From Clostridium sp. UBA1056 (lineage in GTDB: Bacteria; Bacillota; Clostridia; Clostridiales; Clostridiaceae), in the NCBI GenBank assembly GCA_002316385.1, contig DCDL01000015.1, forward strand, positions 1 through 64,000: a stretch of 64,000 bases of DNA, written 5' to 3'. Every line of letters starts with the position of its first letter. Positions within the stretch are counted from its first letter, which is position 1. A program made the translations under genes and the position numbers. Under the pieces are notes generated by a model. The model searched no databases. It worked only from the letters and a program-made list of their open reading frames with translations, and had not been told where the DNA came from. This document shows positions 8,701-18,000 of this stretch, one piece after another.

Positions 8701-8964
8701 TTATCCCATGCAAGCTTCCCCAATATCTCTTATATAACTGTACGACGATTCTTTAATGTGAACGTTCATTGCATAACAGCTCCCCAAATACTTCTCATAA
8801 AACTCTATAAAAACACTATCTAAGTAGATATTTATGTAATATAAGCTCTTTTTAGACTTCAAGATAAAGACCAGATATGAACTTCTAAATATTATAGTTC
8901 TAAGAACTCTGTTTATAGCAATAAAAGCTTTAACAAATATTTTCAGTTTACATATACTGATAAG
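8701..8964 (-). pseudogene. Start-less open frame, probable 3' remnant of a lost gene
   Basis: The minus strand has an uninterrupted frame of about 88 codons ending in TAA at 8701-8703, with no ATG, GTG or TTG at its beginning. It translates as a plausible protein end: the segments RVLRTIIFRSSYLVFILKS, YYINIYLDSVFIEFYEKY and NVHIKESSYSYIRDIGEAC. Codon choice (ATA, AGA, TTA) is like real genes here. The stop sits right before a bidirectional terminator, as expected for a gene convergent with lysR. Upstream, the frame runs into the subtilisin gene on the other strand. I infer a gene truncated from its 5' side. The family is not recognised, and a chance open frame cannot be excluded. Confidence 0.35.
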
Positions 8965-8991
8965 TGTAATAAGTATATAAGGAGTATTTCT

Positions 8992-10272
8992 ATGCTTTTT
9001 AATAAAAAACTTGACCCAACTCTTAAAGATATGATAAATAATGATATTTATAATAGATATAGAGTCATAATTAAATATGGAAGCATTAAGGATTCAATAG
9101 AAAAGAAGATTAAATCTTCAAAGGGCGAAGTTTTATATAATATTAAATCCTTACATTGTGTATGTGTACTTGCTACAAAGATGGCTATTAAAAGAATTTT
9201 GGAACTTCCTGAGGTTAAATATATATGTATTGATGATATAGCATTTTTATGTAGTAAGAATCTTCTTCATTCTAACGGGATTTTTTTAGATAATAAGAAA
9301 TTTGAATTGCTAAATAATAGATCTCTCTCTGGTAAAGGTATTGGTATTGGTATAATTGATAGTGGAGTATATCCTCATATAGAATTATCAACACCATCAA
9401 ACAAAATAAAAAAGTTTATTGATGTAATAAATGGATTAACCTATCCCTATGATGACAACGGCCATGGAACTTTTATTTCTGGATTAATATGTGGAGAAAG
9501 TACTAATAAAAAGATAAAACAACGTGGAATCGCTGTTGATAGCCATTTAGTTATGGTTAAGGCATTCAATAAACTTGGTAAGGGGTATATTTCAGCTACT
9601 TTATTTGCCTTAGAATGTCTATATAATAATATTGATGAATTTAATATAAAAATAGTATGTATACCCTTTGAAATAACTACTTTAAATAAATTTATTTTAT
9701 CCCTATACGACAAACTTTTTACTATGCTTAAAAATAAAAACATAATAATAGTTGCACCTTCTGGTAATAATGAAGATAAGGAAGATACTATAAAGGGTAT
9801 AGCTTTATCTGACAAAGTACTTACCATAGGTGGAATAGATACAAACTCTACTTATAAAATAAGCGAATATTCTTGTTGTGGCTCTACTAAAATATTAAAA
9901 AAACCTGATTTTGTTGCTGCTAGTGATGATATCATATCTTTAAACTCTAACTGTAATTATATATCCGAAAGAGATGGAGAAAAAATATATCCACCACCTC
10001 TTACCTCTCCTTATACTATTCGTAGTGGAACTTCTATGTCCTGCGCTTTTATAGCTGGTGTATGTGCATTATTATTTGAAATAAATAATAACTTTACTTT
10101 TGATGATATATATACCCTATTAAGAATAAATTCAACTTTAATAAACGATAAAAAATATAAGCAAGGGAATGGATATATAAATATTGCTAATTTAATTAAT
10201 TCAAATTTAGATTCAATCATAAATGCTAAAAGTAGCAAAAATGGAAAAAGTAAACACAAACATAAAAAGTGA
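8992..10272 (+). CDS. Intracellular S8 subtilisin-like serine protease (AprX-like)
   Basis: A 426-residue subtilase. The catalytic triad is visible: Asp123 (IGIIDSGVYPH), His158 (NGHGTFISG) and Ser348 (SGTSMSCAFIAG), with oxyanion Asn259 (APSGNN). There is no signal peptide, and residues about 1-105 look like an inhibitor-I9-type prodomain, so this fits the cytoplasmic AprX-like group rather than secreted subtilisins. The C-terminus is a short Lys/His-rich tail (KNGKSKHKHKK). AAGGAG lies 7 bases before the ATG. It stands alone, with a strong terminator whose stem begins at its last codons. A role in spore or stress proteolysis is possible but not shown; Csp germination proteases were considered, but the neighbourhood does not fit. 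Confidence 0.85.
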   Translation: MLFNKKLDPTLKDMINNDIYNRYRVIIKYGSIKDSIEKKIKSSKGEVLYNIKSLHCVCVLATKMAIKRILELPEVKYICIDDIAFLCSKNLLHSNGIFLDNKKFELLNNRSLSGKGIGIGIIDSGVYPHIELSTPSNKIKKFIDVINGLTYPYDDNGHGTFISGLICGESTNKKIKQRGIAVDSHLVMVKAFNKLGKGYISATLFALECLYNNIDEFNIKIVCIPFEITTLNKFILSLYDKLFTMLKNKNIIIVAPSGNNEDKEDTIKGIALSDKVLTIGGIDTNSTYKISEYSCCGSTKILKKPDFVAASDDIISLNSNCNYISERDGEKIYPPPLTSPYTIRSGTSMSCAFIAGVCALLFEINNNFTFDDIYTLLRINSTLINDKKYKQGNGYINIANLINSNLDSIINAKSSKNGKSKHKHKK

Positions 10273-10310
10273 AACATCCCTCATTAATATGGGATGTTTC
10301 ACTTTTATAT
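10266..10310. terminator. Bidirectional Rho-independent terminator
   Basis: A perfect 15-bp stem, AAAGTGAAACATCCC (10266-10280) with GGGATGTTTCACTTT (10291-10305), is followed by TTATAT. The left arm overlaps the stop codon of the subtilisin gene. The A/T flanks on both sides allow termination in both directions. Confidence 0.85.
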
Positions 10311-10311
10311 T

Positions 10312-10469
10312 AGGCATCTGAAAATAAATAATAAGTCAAAGATGTGAAGTATATTTTTGGTTAGACAAGGAAATAGGTTCCGCAGATAGTAGCACTATCT
10401 AAGGGTTCTGTTAACGCAGTATAACATAAAATAGACGAGCATTCTGACTTATTTTTTTTGAAGATGCCT
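10312..10469 (+). mobile_element. MITE-like element family A, copy 2 (complete)
   Basis: A 158-bp element. The left end starts AGGCATCTGAAAATAAATA with ATAAGTCA further in. The right end, read inward, starts AGGCATCTTCAAAAAAAA with ATAAGTCAGAATG further in, giving about 25 bp of imperfect terminal inverted repeat. The interior matches copy 1 at 1-120 almost base for base. The right terminus supplies the first base of the minus-strand cinA stop codon at 10469-10471. It has no coding capacity; a matching transposase would have to be elsewhere in the genome. Confidence 0.65.
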
Positions 10470-11704
10470 TATTTATCTTTTAATAATTCACGCCTTAGCA
10501 TATCTAAAATATTTATAGTAGCTTTTTCTCTTATCTTTTGTCTATCTCCTACAAGATTTAACTCTTTTGTAGTAATTTTCCCCTTATAATATAATCCTAC
10601 ATATACTCTTCCTACTGGTTTCTCAGCTGTTCCCCCGCCTGGACCTGCTACTCCTGTAGTTGAGATTCCTATATCTGTTCCTGAAGTCTTTGCAACTCCT
10701 TCAGCCATTTGTAATGCCACCTCATGACTAACTGCTCCAAATTTCTCAAGAATTTCTTTTTTAACATTTATTCTATTCATTTTAGCTTCATTACTATAAG
10801 TTACTACGCCTTCAAGTAAGCTTTGTGATATACCAGGATAATTAATTAATCTTGATGATACCATCCCCCCAGTACATGATTCTGCGGTAGAAATAGTTAA
10901 TCCTCTATTAACTAACATTTCTCCTATCACATCCTCTAGAGTAACCTCGCCTTCTCCATATATATTGTCTCCTAATATATTTCTTATCTCATTTTCTACA
11001 GGCTCTATTAATTTGTTCGCCTCTATTTCACTATTTGCCTTAGCTGTGATTCTAAATACCATTTCTGAATTTTTAGCATAAGGTGCTACTGTAGGATTAA
11101 TGCTATCTATTAAATTTCCTATCATTTCTGCTGCTAAGCTTTCTCCTACACCAACTACTCTAAGAACCTTAGATACTAGCACTTCATTAGAGAACTTTTT
11201 TAAATAAGGTATTACACTCTCCTCAAACATTAGCTTCATCTCTTTAGGTGGGCCGGGTAACATAATTAATATTTTATTATTTTCTTCTATAATACATCCA
11301 GGAGCGGTACCATTATTATTTTTTAATATAATAGCATCTTCTGGAAAATATGCTTGTTTTTCATTAGTCTTTCCCATTTGTCTTCCGGTCTTTTCAAAAT
11401 ATGATTTAATATGTTCTAAAGATTCTTTATGACAAACAGAAGTTTTATTAAAATATTCAAAGGCAATCTCCTTGGTTAAATCATCTTTAGTAGGTCCTAA
11501 ACCTCCCGTAGTTATAACTAAATCTGATCTTGAAAAGGCTAGCTCATAAGCTTTTTTCAGTCTATCTGGATTATCACCTATAACAGATTGATAATATACA
11601 AAAATACCTTCTTCATTTAATCTCTTTGCAATATATTGAGCATTAGTATTTACTATATCTCCTAATAAAATCTCTGTTCCTACCGCAAGTATTTCACACT
11701 TCAT
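10469..11704 (-). CDS. cinA: Competence/damage-inducible protein CinA
   Basis: A 411-residue two-domain protein. The N-terminal MoaB/molybdopterin-binding-like (COG1058) domain occupies residues 1 to about 170 (MKCEILAVGTEILLGDIVNTNA, with TTGGLGPTKDDLT further in). The C-terminal CinA/PncC nicotinamide-nucleotide amidohydrolase domain occupies about 255-411 (STAESCTGGMVSSRL, then GVAGPGGGTAEKPVG). The fused form is thought to act in pyridine-nucleotide recycling (ADP-ribose pyrophosphatase and NMN deamidase). No Shine-Dalgarno site precedes the ATG at 11704. Instead an 18-codon leader ORF with a strong one ends 7 to 11 bases inside cinA, suggesting translational coupling. It lies 61 bases downstream of the M16C peptidase gene. 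Confidence 0.92.
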   Translation of the reverse strand: MKCEILAVGTEILLGDIVNTNAQYIAKRLNEEGIFVYYQSVIGDNPDRLKKAYELAFSRSDLVITTGGLGPTKDDLTKEIAFEYFNKTSVCHKESLEHIKSYFEKTGRQMGKTNEKQAYFPEDAIILKNNNGTAPGCIIEENNKILIMLPGPPKEMKLMFEESVIPYLKKFSNEVLVSKVLRVVGVGESLAAEMIGNLIDSINPTVAPYAKNSEMVFRITAKANSEIEANKLIEPVENEIRNILGDNIYGEGEVTLEDVIGEMLVNRGLTISTAESCTGGMVSSRLINYPGISQSLLEGVVTYSNEAKMNRINVKKEILEKFGAVSHEVALQMAEGVAKTSGTDIGISTTGVAGPGGGTAEKPVGRVYVGLYYKGKITTKELNLVGDRQKIREKATINILDMLRRELLKDK

Positions 11705-11750
11705 ATATTTGTTTTAATGAGAAGTCATAAAATAAATCACGACTTCTCAT
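11694..11750 (-). CDS. 18-codon leader ORF overlapping the cinA start
   Basis: GGGGGGAG lies 7 bases before an ATG at 11748-11750. The ORF (MRSRDLFYDFSLKQIYEV) stops with TGA at 11694-11696, overlapping the first codons of cinA by 11 bases in another frame. cinA itself has no ribosome-binding site, so ribosomes finishing this ORF could reinitiate on it. A 12-bp inverted repeat (11715-11726 with 11741-11752) includes the leader's own ATG, so its start could be masked when the hairpin forms. The peptide is not recognised; its value is probably regulatory. Confidence 0.45.
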   Translation of the reverse strand: MRSRDLFYDFSLKQIYEV

Positions 11751-11765
11751 TAAATTTCTCCCCCC

Positions 11766-14693
11766 TTAGTTAAATACACTCTCTAAATTTTTAAATACAT
11801 CCTTATTATTTTTAATTTTGCTATCATTTCCAAGAACTACTACGTAATTCATATTCATAACATCTGATACTAGTTTGGAGAAGCTATTAATATCCTTAAT
11901 TGTAGTTGATAATACTTCTTTTCTTTCTTGTTGTCTATCTTCTTTAGAAATTCTTCTTATATAATAGCTAACTGCAGCTTCTCCTGCCATTGATGGAGTT
12001 AATGGCATATCTAGCTCACTTATAGTTCCTATAATATATTTTAACATCTCTCTATCTGTAGTTGTAAAACCATCTAAATATTGAGCTGCATTGTCATAAG
12101 CCTTTAGAGTTTCTTTTATATTAGGGTCCCTATAACTAGCAAACATAAAGTTACCACTTCTTACAATGCTAGCGAAGGCTCCATAAGCTCCACCCTGTAC
12201 TCTAACTTTATTCCATAGATAATCCATACCAATTATAGTTTTTAACACTAATAATTTACCTGTATATTCATATCCTAACTTTTTATAGTTATATCCTTTA
12301 GCTACATATTGAACATTAGATGGAGTAAGCATTCCTTCATTTTTATTTTCTTCGTTGAAGGTATACTCATTAAATTTTACCTCTTCATTAGACAATACAT
12401 CTAATATCTTAGATGCATTTTCTTTTACAGCATAAACTTCTTCATCTTTACCTGTTACTGTTACTATCAAACTATTTTTATTGAATACTCTCTTCATTAT
12501 AGATTCTAACTTAGCGATAATATCATCTATTCTCTCATCAAAGTTATTTTCTAAATCCTTCAAGAATTTATAATACTCGTAACCTGAAGTTTTTTCTATA
12601 TATGCATAGGAAGGTGAAAAATAGGCTCCTAATCTTGTAGTTGCAACTTGATGTCCTCTATCAGTAAGCTTCATTTCTATTCTTGATATTAAAACTCTTA
12701 CAAGCTCTCTTATTCTTTTCTTATCTTCAAAGGAAGTATTCTTTATTATATCTGCTAATATTTCTAAAGCTCTAGGAACTCTATCTACTACTACACTACA
12801 ATGACCTTCGAGATAAGGACTATATCTAAGAACTTCCTTACTATCTCCATATACTTCACTTCTGAAATATACTCCACCTGTATTAATTAGTATTTCATTT
12901 GATAAATCTACATAACTATAATTTTTAGTGTTAATTTTACCTAGTAATGCACTTAATAAACTTAGGTATGGAATATCTTCTTGAGCTATAGATTTACTAT
13001 CAAACATAAAGCTTAAATAAGCAATCTTACTTGTAAATGTATCATGGTGAAGGAGCTTTACTCCACAAACTTCTTCTTCCAAAATACCTAAGTCCTCAAC
13101 CTTTTCATCTATATCACCTACAGATAATACTGGTATAGTTTCTAATATGTCATCTGAATCAGGAGTGTTTTGCCTGTTTATTAGACTCCTTGTTTCATTA
13201 ACTATATCTTGAATTTCTTCTAGAGATAAATTTTCTTTATATTCCTTTAACTCTTCCTTTAGCTTTTTATCCTTCTCATCTGCTAACCCTTTTTTAGGTG
13301 CTAATACTAATAATGAGCTATGTGTATTATTTAGTATATATTTTTCAATTAAATCTTCAAAATAATTTGTAGTTAAAGCTTCTTTTATTTTTTCAATATT
13401 CTTTTCATATTTTAAGTGCATTAAAGGATCTCCATCATGAAGCCAACTATCCATAGCTGTCATATAGTAGAACAATCCTTTAGGGATCCCTTGAAAATCA
13501 GCTTCTCTTAGCTTAAACTCTGTAATATTAATACATGCTTCTATAAGCTTTTTATCAATTCCATTTTTAACTAAAGATTTTAAGGTATCAAACACAACTT
13601 CCTTAAATTTTTCTTTTTTATCTACTTCACTATTTTTTAGTATTATACTAAATACGGGTTGTAAAATTCCATTATTAAAACTTCCATATACATCTTTACC
13701 TAAATTAGCATCAAGTATTGCTTGTTTTAAAGGAGCTCCTTGAGTTTCTAATAATAGATACTCTAATATACTTAGGCTAAGATATAACTCGTCATCAGTA
13801 CATTCTCCTGTAACAAAGTTTAATGCCATTAAGGTTTTCTCATTTTCATTATCTTCAGTTGAAATAGAGTATTCTGTTACAACCTCTTTCATTTCTTTAA
13901 AAGGTTTCTCTGGTAATATTTCAGAGTCAATATCCTCTTTCTCAAAGTTATTTAAATAACTATCATTAATAAATGCTAACATCTTATCTAAGTTTCCATC
14001 TCCATATAAGAATATATAGCTATTAGATGGATGATAGTATTTACTATGGAATCCTAAAAATTCTTCCTCCGTTAAACTTGGTATAAATTCTGGGTCTCCA
14101 CCAGATTCAAAGCCATAGGTGTTATGTTCAAATAAAGATTTTTGAATACCTCTCATTAATACTCCATCTGGTGATGAAAAGGCCCCTTTCATTTCGTTAT
14201 AGACTACACCTTTGTATGTTAAATCATCTTCAGTATTTTCTAGTTCATAATGCCAGCCTTCTTGCATTAAAATTTCCTTAGTATTATATATATTAGGATA
14301 GAAAACAGCATCTAAATATACATCCATTAAATTGAAAAAGTCCTTTTCATTTTTACTTGCAAGTGGATATAAAGTCTTATCACTAAAGGTCATAGCATTT
14401 AGGAATGTATTTAGTGAACCTTTTATAAGCTCTACAAATGGTTCCTTTGTAGGAAACTTTCTTGAACCACAAAGTACACTATGCTCTAATATATGTGCAA
14501 CACCAGTATCATCGCTTGGAGGTGTTTTAAAACCTATTGCAAACACTTTATTAGAATCATCATTTTCTAAGTGTAGTAATCTAGCTCCTGTTTTCTCATG
14601 TATGAAAACTCTGGCTATAGAATTCATCTCATCTACTTTTTCTTCTCTATTTAATTTAAACCCATGATATATTTTCCCTACATTATAATTCAT
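11766..14693 (-). CDS. Insulinase family M16C peptidase (PreP-like)
   Basis: A 975-residue zinc metallopeptidase of the M16C (presequence protease) type with four M16-fold domains. The inverted zinc motif HxxEH is HILEH, about residues 68-72 from the chosen start. The third ligand Glu lies in the stretch GVVYNEMKGAF about 80 residues on. The R/Y substrate motif region (RVQGGAYGAFA) is in the C-terminal half. It degrades peptides up to small proteins in a closed chamber. There is no signal peptide, so it is cytosolic. The frame opens at 14771, but AGGAGGAG sits 5 bases before the ATG at 14693 (MNYNVGKIYHGF), so the upstream 26 codons are excluded. It is probably co-transcribed with cinA. Confidence 0.88.
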   Translation of the reverse strand: MNYNVGKIYHGFKLNREEKVDEMNSIARVFIHEKTGARLLHLENDDSNKVFAIGFKTPPSDDTGVAHILEHSVLCGSRKFPTKEPFVELIKGSLNTFLNAMTFSDKTLYPLASKNEKDFFNLMDVYLDAVFYPNIYNTKEILMQEGWHYELENTEDDLTYKGVVYNEMKGAFSSPDGVLMRGIQKSLFEHNTYGFESGGDPEFIPSLTEEEFLGFHSKYYHPSNSYIFLYGDGNLDKMLAFINDSYLNNFEKEDIDSEILPEKPFKEMKEVVTEYSISTEDNENEKTLMALNFVTGECTDDELYLSLSILEYLLLETQGAPLKQAILDANLGKDVYGSFNNGILQPVFSIILKNSEVDKKEKFKEVVFDTLKSLVKNGIDKKLIEACINITEFKLREADFQGIPKGLFYYMTAMDSWLHDGDPLMHLKYEKNIEKIKEALTTNYFEDLIEKYILNNTHSSLLVLAPKKGLADEKDKKLKEELKEYKENLSLEEIQDIVNETRSLINRQNTPDSDDILETIPVLSVGDIDEKVEDLGILEEEVCGVKLLHHDTFTSKIAYLSFMFDSKSIAQEDIPYLSLLSALLGKINTKNYSYVDLSNEILINTGGVYFRSEVYGDSKEVLRYSPYLEGHCSVVVDRVPRALEILADIIKNTSFEDKKRIRELVRVLISRIEMKLTDRGHQVATTRLGAYFSPSYAYIEKTSGYEYYKFLKDLENNFDERIDDIIAKLESIMKRVFNKNSLIVTVTGKDEEVYAVKENASKILDVLSNEEVKFNEYTFNEENKNEGMLTPSNVQYVAKGYNYKKLGYEYTGKLLVLKTIIGMDYLWNKVRVQGGAYGAFASIVRSGNFMFASYRDPNIKETLKAYDNAAQYLDGFTTTDREMLKYIIGTISELDMPLTPSMAGEAAVSYYIRRISKEDRQQERKEVLSTTIKDINSFSKLVSDVMNMNYVVVLGNDSKIKNNKDVFKNLESVFN

Positions 14694-14883
14694 CTTTCTC
14701 CTCCTACTAATTTTTATCGTTTTACCTTTTATAGTACTACTATTATTTATCTCCCTAACTTTAATATTCATTGTTTTAGTTTAAATATAAAGTTTAGGAA
14801 AATTATAAACAACCTTTATAATATTTAAGAACAATGTAATAAATCACTTATTCTTAAAATTATTCCTTAATTAGATTATATCT

Positions 14884-14996
14884 TATAAGTTGCCAATGTA
14901 AAAATATAGATTTTAAAGTTTTTATTAATATTCTACAGTGGTAATCTATTATTTCAAGTAAATTTAATGTAGAAGTTTTATTAAAATATAAAGATA
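14884..14996. repeat. Diverged member of repeat family B
   Basis: This spacer segment aligns along its length with the repeats at 60819-60914 and 60991-61088. It shares ATAAGTT near the left, TTAATATTCT, a ...CAAGTA-ATTTAATGT... middle, and GAAGTTTTATTAAAAT at the right. Its terminal inverted repeats are decayed. It occupies most of the 360-bp gap between the M16C gene and the GGDEF gene's terminator. I see nothing else in that gap. Confidence 0.45.
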
Positions 14997-15038
14997 ATAA
15001 AAAAGGTATGAAACTAGATTCATAATTTCATACCTTTA
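14997..15038 (-). terminator. Rho-independent terminator after the GGDEF gene
   Basis: Arms AAAGGTATGAAA and TTTCATACCTTT (15002-15013 with 15027-15038) are followed on the minus strand by TTTTTTATT. It lies 15 bases after the stop of the 1798-residue protein. Confidence 0.8.
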
Positions 15039-15053
15039 AATTTAATATTAATC

Positions 15054-18000
15054 TTACTCTTTTAGTATAGGAACAATTATTTTACCTAATGTATTAACAA
15101 AATTTAGTTCATCATAGGTAAATTCCTTATGATTAATTGAAGCTGTCAAACATATTGCTCCTATTATACCAACCTTATCTTTTAATAAGACTATTATATT
15201 AGACTTTAAATCTGGAATATTTTTAATCTCATCATAGTCCTCTAAATAATCCCAATCTATTCCACAAATATTTTCGCCATAATTTATTGCAGACATAATC
15301 CTATTGTAGTTGTACATTTTATCAATTTCATTATTAGATTCATCAGTAGCTTTAGAATATCTACTTATTAATTTTTCTTCTTTCAATATAAATAATGTAC
15401 ATAAATCAGATTCTGTAACTTCTGCAATTCTATTGATTATAGTGGCAATTTTTTCATCTATATTTCTTTCTTCATTAATCATATCTATAAATTCAATTAA
15501 AGTAGAAACATTCTTAAAATCTTGATTTTCACTACCTATAAATATACCACTTAACTTATTAGTAGTACTTATTTTAGAGCCATAAGCTTCATCCCACACT
15601 CTAGTAGCATTACGTCCACTATTTTTAGCTGCATATAAAGCTTGGTCTGATTTTTCAATAAGTTCTTCATAAGTAGTTGCATGATTAGGATAATTAGCCA
15701 CCCCTAAACTTACTGTTACTTGTCTCTTATCTCCCATAATTTTAGCTTCATTAATTTTCACTCTGATTCTTTCTGCTATATTTCTTGCTTCTTCGATATC
15801 TGTATTGGGTAGCACTATAATAAACTCTTCTCCACCATATCTTCCTACCGCATCATCTTGCCTTATATTCTTAATTATAACTTCACATACCTTACTTAAC
15901 ACTTGGTCACCCATTCTATGTCCAAAGGTATCATTTATAGCCTTAAACTTATCTATATCCACCATTACAGTTGAAAATTCTGAGTTAAGATTAAACGATC
16001 TGTCTATTTGTTCGTGAATAAATGCCTCTAAATGCTTTCTAGTTAATGTATTGGTTAGCTTGTCTATAGTAGAGTTTCTCTTAATATTTAATTTATCAAT
16101 TATCATATATAAAATTTTACCTATAGTAACACACTTATGCATAGTATTTTCATTTATATTGTTTAATTTTCTATTACTCTCCACATATATATATCCTAGT
16201 ACATCATGGCTATAATCATATTTACTCATATCTCTATTAGTCCTAGAAACTTGAGTTATTGGTATACACATAGCTGTTTTTATATTATTTTTAATATCAT
16301 AACTTAATATATTTCCATTGGCATCATTAATAAGTTTTCTACTTAATCTGATAGGCATACCCTTATTTCTAGCTATATTAACTATAGACATATCCTCTGG
16401 TAACTCTAAAATATTATCATTGCTTGCTACTACAGAAAATTTATTATTATTTTCTATTATTATGCTAGTTTTAGTGGATAAACTAATATAACTTATATAT
16501 TTACATATAAGATCCATACTATCTTTACTATTTCCACATAAATTATTTAGAATGTCTTCAATGTTGTCAATATTCTTTAAATAGTCTTGAGACGAATTCT
16601 TTAAAGATTTTATAAACTCATCATTTATAAAATCACTTTCTACTACAGTCTGAAATAAATCTTCTATATTTTCCATTGTATCAATATCTATTTTAGTTAG
16701 TTTTATACCTTTTTCTTTATTATAGTAATTCTTTATCTTTAACAATACTTCAAAACAATCTACCATAGACCTTTGATTCTGTAAAAAAGCTTTCCTATGA
16801 TTTTTAGGGATTTGTAATAAAATATCTAGTATTATATCACAAGCTTCTGAAATATATATGGCTGCATTCGCCTTATCTCCCTTTTCATAATAGTTATATC
16901 CTATTTTAGAATATATTCTCCACATTAAATTAGGATTTTTAATTTCCTTATATAAGGATAACGACTCTTCCAATATATCTATAGCCTTACATTCGTCTAT
17001 AGCCACTTTTATATATATTAAAGCTAGCTTATTAAAGTTAGATTTTATTTTATTTTCAAACCTTTTAACATAATTATATATCTCTCTAGCTATTTCAATT
17101 AAGTTTTGATTTAAAAGTTGTAAAATTGCATCACACAACATTGATACCTTTAAATCTACGTATACTATTTTTTCACTAGCCTCAATTATATCCTCAATTT
17201 TATTTAATTCACTATATAAAAGCATTCTATTTATAATGCAAAGCAGTTCTATTTTATATTTCACTATAGAATTAGTATTATTAAAGGCTTTCTTTCCTTC
17301 TAATAAATATTCCATAGCCTCTTCTCTTTTTCCAAGTAAGCTCTTTACATAATATGATAATATACGGTATGGAGCTAACTCTTGTCCAAAGATAAAGTTG
17401 TTTTCTATATAATTATTACATATATCCACATATCTAAAACATTCAGAGTACTTTCCTTGCTTATATAAGGTAGATGCTATATAAACATAATTATAAAAAT
17501 TCATATATATTAATTCATTCTGAGCAGCTATATTAGAAGCTTGATTTAGATATTTATATGCTTCATCATAATTTGCTAAGACATAGTTTGAAAATCCCAT
17601 ATTAGACAAAGCTGTTACTTCATAATACTTATTTTCCTCAAGTTTAGTTAATTCATGAAGTTTTTTAAACCAATTTAGTGCTTCTTCTTCACATTGAATA
17701 TAATCACTGTATATTACTCCTATACTATTATAAATTCTTGGTAATGCCTTAGTGTAATTTTTTTCACAACATTCCTTAACCGTTGTCTTTAATATATTTA
17801 AGGCTTCTTCTTCCTTACTTTGAGCAATCAATGCATTACAATAGCTATTATAAAATCCAACTTTATAATCCATATGCTCTTCCTTACAAAGACTTATACC
17901 ATAATTACATACGTCTTTAAGCTTATCATTTTCACCATTATTATATAAATCTCTTGTTATGATTCTTAAATATTTTATAGTGCCTGTCAGATAGTCTAAC

